In this document: positions 57,819 through 64,000 of the stretch, piece after piece
How the letters are laid out: each line of letters opens with the position of its first letter
How positions within the stretch are numbered: position 1 is the first letter of the stretch
Origin: Granulicella sp. L46
GTDB taxonomy: Bacteria > Acidobacteriota > Terriglobia > Terriglobales > Acidobacteriaceae
DNA: 64,000 nucleotides
NCBI RefSeq assembly: GCF_009765785.1
Contig: NZ_LMUT01000012.1
Span: 839,551-903,550 of the forward strand
Reading direction: 5' to 3'
Position numbers and translations under genes: made by a program
The notes under the pieces: generated by a model
The model's database searches: none
What the model was told of the DNA's origin: nothing
What the model saw: the letters and a program-made list of their open reading frames with translations, nothing else

Positions 57819-59297
57819 ATGCCTCTTAAAACGCTTCTTCTGAACCCGCCTTCCTTTGAAAACTTTGACGGTGGCGCCAGCTCGCGCTGGCCCGCAACTC
57901 GTGAGATCGAGTCTTACTGGTATCCGGTGTGGCTGGCGTATCCGGCCGGGATGCTGGAGGGGTCCAAGCTACTCGACGCGCCGCCGCACCATGTGAGTGC
58001 GGAGGAGACGATCGAGATTGCCAAGGGATACGAGTTCCTGGTGCTGTTTACCTCGACGGTGGGCTGGTCGGGCGACCATGCATTGGCACGCGCGATCAAA
58101 AAGGCGAACCCTACGATAAAGATCTGCTTTGTCGGGCCGCCGGTGACGACAGACCCGGACCGCGCTCTGAATGAGTGCGAAGTGCTCGACTTTATCTGCC
58201 GCCGCGAGTTCGATTTTTCGGTGGTGGAGTATGCCAATGGCAAGCCTCTGAATGAGATTCTTGGCATCAGCTACAAGGATGCGAGCGGTGTGATTCAGCA
58301 CAACCCGGATCGTCCGCAGGTGGAAGACCTGGACGCGATGCCGTGGGCGACAAAGATTTACAAGCGGGATATGGACGTAACGAAGTACAACGTGCCGTTC
58401 CTGCTGCATCCGTACATCAGCTTGTACTCGACGCGCGGATGCCCGGCGCAGTGCACCTTCTGCCTGTGGCCGCAGACGCTGAGCGGCCATGCGTGGCGCA
58501 AGCGCTCCACCGACGATGTCGCGGCGGAGATGGCTTGGGCGAAGGAGAACTTCCCCTTCGTGAAGGAATTCTTCTTTGACGACGATACATTCAATATTCA
58601 GCAGGGACGCACGATTGAGCTATGCGAGAAGCTCAAGCCGCTCGGCATCACGTGGTCTTGCACCAGCCGCGTGACAACGAGCCGCGACACGCTGAAGGCG
58701 ATGAAGGAAGCTGGCTGCCGGCTGCTGATCGTTGGATTTGAGTCTGGCGATCCGCAGATTCTGAAGAACATCAAAAAGGGTGCGACGGTTGAGCGCGCGC
58801 GGGAGTTTGTGAAGGATTGCCACGACCTCGGGCTGATCATCCATGCGGACTTTATTCTGGGTCTGCCGGGTGAGACGAAGGAGTCGATCTGGAACACGAT
58901 CAACTTCGCGAAGCAGTTGGATTGCGAGACGGTCCAGGTGTCGGTTGCACATGCGTATCCGGGCACGGAGTTCTATGACTACGCCAAGCGCAACGACTTC
59001 ATCACAAACGAAAAGATGGAGGATGGCGGCGGTCATCAGATGGCGCACATCGAGTATCCGGGGCTGCCGACCGAGTACGTGATGGAGATGGTGCACAAGT
59101 TCTACGACGAGTATTACTTCCGTCCGAAGGCTGCGTTCCGCGTGGTGTGGAAGGCTGTTGTGAACCGTGATGTACCACGGCTTTATGTCGAGGCGAAGGC
59201 GTTCATGAAGCTGCGTTCGCAGCGGAACAAGGCGTCGCGGGCGAAGAAGGAAGCGAATGCGCTGAAAGCTCAGGAGAGCGTCAGCCTGAATGCATAA
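57819..59297 (+). CDS. hpnJ: Hopanoid biosynthesis radical SAM protein HpnJ
   Basis: HpnJ belongs to the B12-binding radical SAM family; in Burkholderia it makes the cyclitol ether head group of bacteriohopanetetrol from the glucosamine form. The 492-residue product has an N-terminal Rossmann-like domain, the cluster motif C208-x3-C212-x2-C215 (CPAQCTFC), and the family landmarks FVKEFFFDDDTFNIQQGRT, IVGFESGDPQILKNIKKG and ADFILGLPGETKES. AAAGGA lies 7 bases before the ATG. It heads the hpnJ-transporter-transporter set, convergent with hpnE-hpnD-hpnC. Confidence 0.92.
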   Translation: MPLKTLLLNPPSFENFDGGASSRWPATREIESYWYPVWLAYPAGMLEGSKLLDAPPHHVSAEETIEIAKGYEFLVLFTSTVGWSGDHALARAIKKANPTIKICFVGPPVTTDPDRALNECEVLDFICRREFDFSVVEYANGKPLNEILGISYKDASGVIQHNPDRPQVEDLDAMPWATKIYKRDMDVTKYNVPFLLHPYISLYSTRGCPAQCTFCLWPQTLSGHAWRKRSTDDVAAEMAWAKENFPFVKEFFFDDDTFNIQQGRTIELCEKLKPLGITWSCTSRVTTSRDTLKAMKEAGCRLLIVGFESGDPQILKNIKKGATVERAREFVKDCHDLGLIIHADFILGLPGETKESIWNTINFAKQLDCETVQVSVAHAYPGTEFYDYAKRNDFITNEKMEDGGGHQMAHIEYPGLPTEYVMEMVHKFYDEYYFRPKAAFRVVWKAVVNRDVPRLYVEAKAFMKLRSQRNKASRAKKEANALKAQESVSLNA

Positions 59298-59369
59298 AGG
59301 CTTGAATTTGAGGGCGGCTGGCGAACTCTGCCAGCCGCCTTTCTCTTTGGGGCAAAGGAAGGGATCTGA

Positions 59370-59798
59370 TTGAAACACGTTCTTAAGCCATCTCAGTACG
59401 CGATTTTGGTAGCGATTATGCTGTCGGCGTCGATTGGCGATTCGTTTTTGAAGCGCGGAATGGGGCAGGTGGGCGCGGTGAATCTGCATCATCTTGGGCT
59501 GCTGTGGCATGCGCTGTTCAATCCGTATGTCGATATCGGGATCGTGTTCCTGATCGGGTTCTTCGCCGCGTATACGACGGCGTTGAGCTGGGCAGACCTG
59601 ACATTTGTGATGCCCGCAACGGCGTTTGGGCCAGTGGTGATTGCGCTGATCGGGCGGTACTGGCTCCATGAGCAGTTGTCCGTTTCGCGCTGGCTAGGGA
59701 TTGGGTTGATTGTGTGTGCCGTGGGATTTGTGGCAGGTGGGCCGTCGCGGACCGAACATCCGGAGCTGGACCAGATGGATGCAGGGGCGAGCCGATGA
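59370..59798 (+). CDS. Small EamA/SMR-type transporter, first of a pair
   Basis: The 142-residue product has four membrane helices (YAILVAIMLSASIGDSFLKR, VDIGIVFLIGFFAAYTTALS, ADLTFVMPATAFGPVVIALI, WLGIGLIVCAVGFVAGG), as in small multidrug resistance and ArnE/ArnF-type lipid flippases. The start is TTG 59370 with AAGGAAGGGA upstream. It overlaps the next transporter by 4 bases; together they should form a heterodimer. Their place between hpnJ and hpnE suggests they move a hopanoid or its lipid-linked precursor, which is an inference from context. Confidence 0.85.
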   Translation: MKHVLKPSQYAILVAIMLSASIGDSFLKRGMGQVGAVNLHHLGLLWHALFNPYVDIGIVFLIGFFAAYTTALSWADLTFVMPATAFGPVVIALIGRYWLHEQLSVSRWLGIGLIVCAVGFVAGGPSRTEHPELDQMDAGASR

Positions 59799-60184
59799 CG
59801 CTCTCGCCGTTCGTACATCAGTGGAGCGCGATCGCGTTCGTCGCAGCACTGGCAGTTGTGGGTGAGGTGATGATCGCCTCGGGTATGCGGCAGCTTGGAG
59901 ACCTCGATGACATTCGCGCCACGCGCAATTTGTTGGGGACAATTGCAGCCGTTCTGACGAATGCTCGATTTGTGATTGGCGCACTGTGCATGGCGCTGAA
60001 CTTCTTCTCGATGTTGTTCGCACTGAGCATCGCGGAGCTGTCCTTGGCAGCCCCGGCGATTGGAGCCCTGACGTATATAGGCAATGCGGTAGCAGCAAAG
60101 CTCTTCCTGCGCGAGAGGGTGGATCGGCGGCGGTGGCTGGCGACAATGTGCGTGGTGGTGGGTGTGATCTTGCTGGCGCGCTAA
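59795..60184 (+). CDS. Small EamA/SMR-type transporter, second of a pair
   Basis: The 129-residue product also has four helices (SAIAFVAALAVVGEVMIASG, FVIGALCMALNFFSMLFALS, LAAPAIGALTYIGNAVAAKL, WLATMCVVVGVILLA). ATG 59795 overlaps the stop of the first transporter (ATGA). Its own stop overlaps the stop of the convergent hpnE by 4 bases (60181-60184). Confidence 0.85.
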   Translation: MTLSPFVHQWSAIAFVAALAVVGEVMIASGMRQLGDLDDIRATRNLLGTIAAVLTNARFVIGALCMALNFFSMLFALSIAELSLAAPAIGALTYIGNAVAAKLFLRERVDRRRWLATMCVVVGVILLAR

Positions 60185-61614
60185 CGACTGAAAAGCTTCA
60201 TGAGGCCGGCGGGGGGTAGGGGCGGCGTGAGGAAGGTGGCGGTATTGCCGGTGGAGCGTGCGATCGCTTCAGCAGCGAGACGGCCACTGCGGACGGCGCC
60301 TTCCATGGTGGAGGGCCAACCGGAAAGTGTCCAATCGCCGGCGAGATAGAGGTTGTCCCCGGGCGCGTCGGGGGTGGGACGAAAGCGGTCGAGACCGGGA
60401 GTCACGGAGAAGGTGGCGCGGGCCTCCTTGAGGACGCCGGACTTGAGGAGCTTGGCCTCGCGGACGGTTGGGAAGAAGCGAGCGAGCTCGACGAGAGCGA
60501 AGGCGAGAATCTGTTCGGAGGTCTGGCGGAGTTCTGAGAACGAGGCGCTGATGACGAGCTCGAGATATTGGCCTTGGGGTGCATCGGCTGTTTCGAGGCG
60601 GCGGATGAGGGTTTTGTTGAACATCCACTGGATGCGGGTGTCGAGCAGGGCGGCGTGCTCGAGGTCGGTGACGGGGCGATCGAACCAGAGGTGAACGGTG
60701 GTGATCGGGGCGTGGGTGAAGTGGGAGAGCAAAGGCTCGATGCGCTGGCGCGGCGCAGAGGTTTCGGGGAGCGTGGCGAGGAGGCGGGCAGTCTGCTCAA
60801 AGGGGAGGGCGAGGAGGAGAGTGGGCGCGTGGTGGCGGTCGCCGTTGGAGGCAGTGACTTGCCAGAGGCCGCTGGGGAGATGGTCGATGCTGTCGATGCT
60901 GGTGCGCGCGTGGAGGTTAGTTCCCTGCTGAACGGCCAGGTGAGCGACGGAGGCATAGAAGTCAGAGAGTGGCTGCGAAGGGATGCCGAGGCGGCCACCG
61001 GCGGCGGATTTGAGGAAGGACTCGTGGAAGACCTGGCCGGCGTAGCGGGTGGAACAGCGATCGAATGTGTCGTTGAGCGTGCCGACGATGATGGGCTCCC
61101 AGAAGTGGCGGATGGCTCGTTCGGTTTGGCGCGTGCGCTGGAGCCAGGCGGAGAAGGGTTGGTCGTCGCCGGTGGGATAGGAGCGGAGGAAGTCGAGGAG
61201 GCCGAGGGCGATGCGGAATTTGTCGGCCAGCGAGAGCATGGGTGCGCGGAGGAAGCTAAACGCGGAGTGTCCGGGGGATGGAAGCCAGCCGGGGGCGATG
61301 TCGGAGCGGCGGGAGGGGGTGGAACGGGTTGAGGGTTCGAGGAAGGTGATGGTGTCGTACCAGCGGATGTGCTGGCTAGCGCCGGAGAGATTGCAGAGGT
61401 CGACTAGGTTTGTGCAGCAGCCGAGGAGAACGTGCTGGGAGTCGATGACTTCGTCGAGGGCGGGGTGCGGGTAGGAGTAGGCGCGGCCGCCGACGAAAGG
61501 CTTGCGCTCAAGGAGGGAGACTCTAGCGCCTGCGCCGGAAAGGGCTACCGCTGCAGCGAGGCCGGCAGCGCCTGCGCCGAGAATGAGGACGTCGGGGGTG
61601 GGATGTTCGCTCAT
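60181..61614 (-). CDS. hpnE: Hydroxysqualene dehydroxylase HpnE
   Basis: HpnE is the FAD-dependent amine-oxidase-type enzyme that reduces hydroxysqualene to squalene, the last step of the HpnCDE route. The 477-residue product has the FAD-binding GAGAAGLAAAVALSGAGARV motif at its N-terminus, ERKPFVGGRAYS, and the C-terminal LAGDWTLSGWPSTMEGAVRS. It overlaps hpnD by 4 bases (61611-61614). The extension PATRSTP in the middle is a variable loop. Squalene then goes to the cyclase, not in this window. Confidence 0.92.
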   Translation of the reverse strand: MSEHPTPDVLILGAGAAGLAAAVALSGAGARVSLLERKPFVGGRAYSYPHPALDEVIDSQHVLLGCCTNLVDLCNLSGASQHIRWYDTITFLEPSTRSTPSRRSDIAPGWLPSPGHSAFSFLRAPMLSLADKFRIALGLLDFLRSYPTGDDQPFSAWLQRTRQTERAIRHFWEPIIVGTLNDTFDRCSTRYAGQVFHESFLKSAAGGRLGIPSQPLSDFYASVAHLAVQQGTNLHARTSIDSIDHLPSGLWQVTASNGDRHHAPTLLLALPFEQTARLLATLPETSAPRQRIEPLLSHFTHAPITTVHLWFDRPVTDLEHAALLDTRIQWMFNKTLIRRLETADAPQGQYLELVISASFSELRQTSEQILAFALVELARFFPTVREAKLLKSGVLKEARATFSVTPGLDRFRPTPDAPGDNLYLAGDWTLSGWPSTMEGAVRSGRLAAEAIARSTGNTATFLTPPLPPAGLMKLFSR

Positions 61615-62567
61615 CCGACGATCCTTGCTTTGAAGGATTGAAGGATGCCGAGGAAGAGGATGGCGAGCTTTTGGGAGGTGGGGACGGAGACGCGCTGCTT
61701 GAAGACGGCGGCGGGGTCCTGAGCGATGCGGTCGAGGAGTCGGTGATAGATGCGGACGAGGACGCGCATGGAGGGACGGGCGTCGGCGTCGAGAAGCGGG
61801 ACGAGTTGGCCGGCGCTGCGATAGAGGGTCTGGGCATGGAGTTCGAGCGCGCGGAGGAGAGCGAGCTCGTGGGTGCCTGGTTGGCTGCCAGCAGCGAGGG
61901 CGAGGATACGCTCAGGGGTGACGGCGTATTCGCGGAGCATGTCGGCGGGAAGGTAGATGCGGCCGCGGTCGGCGTCTTCCTTGATGTCGCGAAGGATGTT
62001 GGTGAGCTGGAAGGCAATGCCGGTGTCAATGGCAAGTTGATCGGCTCGACGGTCGGTGTAGCCGAAGATGCGAATGCAGACTAGGCCCACGACGGACGCC
62101 ACGAGATAGCAGTAGTGATTCAATGCGGCGATGCTGTCGTAAATCTGGACTGTGCGAGGGGGGCCGGCAGGACTGGGGATTTCGAGCGTGTGGACGCCTC
62201 CGGGCTGGGGCTGGAGGTCGAGGGTGGTGCCGGAGACTAGCTGCTCGAGGAGTTCGTTCGAGATGGCGAAGCGTTGCTGGGTGTCGTTTAGGGCGAGGAA
62301 GATGGGGTCGGTGGTGGGGGCGGTGCGGGAGGCGTGCCAGGTTGTGGTCCAGGTGGCCATGGCCTGGCGGCGAGCGTCGAGGGAAAGGGATTCGTCGTCG
62401 GCGAGGTCGTCGGCTTTGCGCATGAAAGCGTAGACGGCGCACATGGCGTCGGATTTGTGCTGCGGGAGGACACGGAAGGAGTAGTAGAAGTTTTTGGCTT
62501 CGCGCTTGGCGATGGCGCGGCAGGCAGTGTAGGCCGCGAGTAGTTCGGGGGATTGTGCAGCGCTCAT
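61611..62567 (-). CDS. hpnD: Presqualene diphosphate synthase HpnD
   Basis: HpnD condenses two farnesyl diphosphates to presqualene diphosphate. The 318-residue product has both aspartate-rich motifs of the squalene/phytoene synthase fold: KADDLADDES (first) and LRDIKEDADRGRIYLP (second). ATG 62567 overlaps the hpnC stop by 4 bases; an open extension to 63239 is antisense-like shadow over hpnC and is rejected. Cytoplasmic or membrane-associated. Confidence 0.93.
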   Translation of the reverse strand: MSAAQSPELLAAYTACRAIAKREAKNFYYSFRVLPQHKSDAMCAVYAFMRKADDLADDESLSLDARRQAMATWTTTWHASRTAPTTDPIFLALNDTQQRFAISNELLEQLVSGTTLDLQPQPGGVHTLEIPSPAGPPRTVQIYDSIAALNHYCYLVASVVGLVCIRIFGYTDRRADQLAIDTGIAFQLTNILRDIKEDADRGRIYLPADMLREYAVTPERILALAAGSQPGTHELALLRALELHAQTLYRSAGQLVPLLDADARPSMRVLVRIYHRLLDRIAQDPAAVFKQRVSVPTSQKLAILFLGILQSFKARIVG

Positions 62568-63556
62568 GCGGGAGTGTCCTTGTGGGAGGGCTTGAGCGAT
62601 GCGGAGAGCTTTCCGACGAGCGCGCCAGCGAGGAGACGAAGCTTGGCGGATTTGGTGACTACGGGGCGGGACTGCAGGGTGTTGTACTCCTGGGCAGCGA
62701 TGGCGTCGAGGATGGCGTAGCCGCCGTTGATGAAGAGTTGCAGGGTGGAAGCGAGGTCGGGAGCGACGAGAGTGGTGATGCGCTGGCCGCGAGTGAGGCG
62801 GGCGCGGGCGTCGGCTACGAGGAACTGCATCATGGCGCGGACGTTGGCGTCGAAGTGTCGCGCGATGAGCTGGTCGTCGGTGACGTGGAAGCGCTGCATG
62901 GCGTCGGCGGGGATGTAGCGGCGGCCGCGAGCGCGGTCTTCGACGACATCCTGATAGAAATTGGCTAGCTGGAGGCCGGTGCAGATCTCGTCGGATAGCT
63001 GCATTAGTTCTTCGGAGTGATAGCCACTGACGAGGAGGACGAGGCGGCCGACGGGGTTGGCGGAGTAGCGCGAGTATTGCTCGAGGGTGGCGAGGGATTC
63101 GTGGTGGGTGTAGACCTGGTCCTGCTCGAAGGCGGAGATTAGGTCGTCGAAGGGTTGGATGGGGAGGTTGCGCTGCGCGATGGTGGGTTGCAGGGCGACG
63201 AAGACAGGATGACGCGAGAGTTCGGGTTTGGTAAAGCACTGGTGAAGCATGGCGCGCCAGGTGGCGAGGAGGCGCGTGGCAGTGGCCGTATCGGCTACCT
63301 CATCCCCTAGATCGTCGGAGGTGCGGCAGAAAGCGTAGACACTGTGGAAGTGAGGGCGGAGCTCGGTGGGAAGAAAGAATGTCGCGACGTGGAAGTTTTC
63401 GTAGTGTGTGGTGGTGAGGGTCTTGCACCAGGTTTGGGCTTCTGCGAGCGAGGGACGTGTGGCGGGGGTGAGATAGAGGGGCGGCGCACCAAGGAGGCGG
63501 TCGTCCAGGGCCAACGGAGATGCGAGGGTTGGCTCCGTGTTGGCGAAGGCGTTCAT
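62564..63556 (-). CDS. hpnC: Hydroxysqualene synthase HpnC
   Basis: HpnC converts presqualene diphosphate to hydroxysqualene. The 330-residue product has the synthase-fold motifs CRTSDDLGDE and FYQDVVEDRARGRRYIP, with HYENFHVATFFLP near the N-terminus as in HpnC proteins. It lies between the alcohol dehydrogenase fragment and hpnD with 4-base overlaps on both sides, so the four genes are one tightly coupled operon. Confidence 0.93.
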   Translation of the reverse strand: MNAFANTEPTLASPLALDDRLLGAPPLYLTPATRPSLAEAQTWCKTLTTTHYENFHVATFFLPTELRPHFHSVYAFCRTSDDLGDEVADTATATRLLATWRAMLHQCFTKPELSRHPVFVALQPTIAQRNLPIQPFDDLISAFEQDQVYTHHESLATLEQYSRYSANPVGRLVLLVSGYHSEELMQLSDEICTGLQLANFYQDVVEDRARGRRYIPADAMQRFHVTDDQLIARHFDANVRAMMQFLVADARARLTRGQRITTLVAPDLASTLQLFINGGYAILDAIAAQEYNTLQSRPVVTKSAKLRLLAGALVGKLSASLKPSHKDTPA

Positions 63557-63999
63557 GCGTGCTCCTCCCTAGCGGCCTGTGCCATGGGTTCTGAGGCCGC
63601 GCTGGGGAAGACTACGGTCTTGATCTCGGGTGCGATGCCGTCGGCAGGGCGCGTGAGCATGCGGCGAAAGACGTTTGGGAGATCTTCGATGGTCGCGGTG
63701 CCGGTGAGAAAGTCCTCGGCATGGAAGCGGCCGGTGGCGATGAGATCGAAGGCGCGGCGCGCGGCAGCAGGGGTGTGGTGAAAGCTGGCCTTGAGGGTGA
63801 GGTCGGAGTAGTGGATGAGGTTGGTGTCGAGAGACACAGTAGTGCCGCGGGGAGGGCCGCCAAAGAGGTTAACGAGGCCGCCTTTGCGCGCCATCTGCAC
63901 GGCCCACTGCCAGGCTTCGGGGGTGGCGACGGCTTCGAAAACGATCTCGGCGCCGCGGCCTTCGGGGGTAAGAGCGCGAGCAGCAGCAACGGGGTCGGG
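63553..63999 (-). CDS. Zinc-type alcohol dehydrogenase, C-terminal part, truncated by window edge
   Basis: The visible 148 residues (EGRGAEIVFEAVATPEAWQW, RKGGLVNLFGGPPRGTTVSL, LTLKASFHHTPAAARRAFDL, FHAEDFLTGTATIEDLPNVF) are the NAD-binding and C-terminal part of a medium-chain zinc-dependent dehydrogenase; the N-terminal catalytic domain lies beyond the right edge. Its stop overlaps the hpnC start by 4 bases. Its link with squalene or hopanoid synthesis is suggested only by the operon. Confidence 0.85.
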   Translation of the reverse strand, partial: PDPVAAARALTPEGRGAEIVFEAVATPEAWQWAVQMARKGGLVNLFGGPPRGTTVSLDTNLIHYSDLTLKASFHHTPAAARRAFDLIATGRFHAEDFLTGTATIEDLPNVFRRMLTRPADGIAPEIKTVVFPSAASEPMAQAAREEHA

Positions 64000-64000
64000 G

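Noticed and set aside
62568-63239. Long N-terminal extension of the hpnD frame
   Set aside because: It lies fully inside hpnC on the same strand in another frame and has shadow-like Arg/Pro-rich composition; ATG 62567 with a 4-base overlap is the natural start.

Overview
The window looks like a stretch of a soil acidobacterial chromosome (Acidobacteriota, probably the Terriglobia group that includes Granulicella, Edaphobacter and Terriglobus). This rests on the high GC content, a TIGR03435-type protein (a family expanded in Acidobacteria), a hopanoid locus, a class B3 metallo-beta-lactamase homologue, and many short extragenic repeats of a kind seen in these genomes. Genus assignment is inference; no rRNA or marker phylogeny is available here.

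Region 1 (1-31 kb): the parts of an ISC iron-sulfur cluster assembly system appear in order on the + strand (iscU 346, iscA 1015, hscB 8006, hscA 16778, fdx 30228) but are separated by blocks of unrelated genes. The blocks hold an S9 peptidase with a DUF6624 protein, a TetR-controlled MFS pump with a visible operator, a tautomerase, a B3 metallo-beta-lactamase, DinB and aldo/keto reductase genes, a VOC-AraC-VOC cluster, an SRPBCC-ArsR pair with a palindromic promoter, an O-acyltransferase, a P460 cytochrome pair, a gluzincin-TPR protein, a multi-PAS histidine kinase, an ETR1-like ethylene-binding-type histidine kinase, and several envelope proteins. The gaps are filled by repeat families.

Region 2 (31-40 kb): an ECF sigma / anti-sigma / PDZ module, an RNase H-like protein, a TolC-type channel, a DUF71 ATP-pyrophosphatase-like enzyme and an amylase-like protein without recognisable catalytic residues. 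The base skew of the + strand flips here from C-rich to G-rich, independent of gene orientation.

Region 3 (40-50.3 kb): a lower-GC accessory island whose ends are tRNA-Ser(TGA) and tRNA-Glu(CTC), with 3' ends facing each other. It contains a decayed gyrA 3' fragment, a ParB-domain DNA methyltransferase with a DUF5681 protein, a large serine recombinase with DUF2924, scraps of an IS30 transposase and of a tyrosine recombinase, a putative secreted Ntn (proteasome-type) hydrolase, an Asn/Gln/Pro-rich protein, a TIGR03435 protein and a K+ channel-like protein.

Region 4 (50.5-64 kb): two overlapping DUF507 genes, a thioredoxin-like [2Fe-2S] ferredoxin, RecJ, an adaptor-TPR-TolC cluster, and a hopanoid/squalene locus: hpnJ and two overlapping small transporters on +, convergent with alcohol dehydrogenase-hpnC-hpnD-hpnE on -, each junction overlapping by 4 bases. 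HpnC, HpnD and HpnE together turn farnesyl diphosphate into squalene; HpnJ modifies the hopanoid head group.
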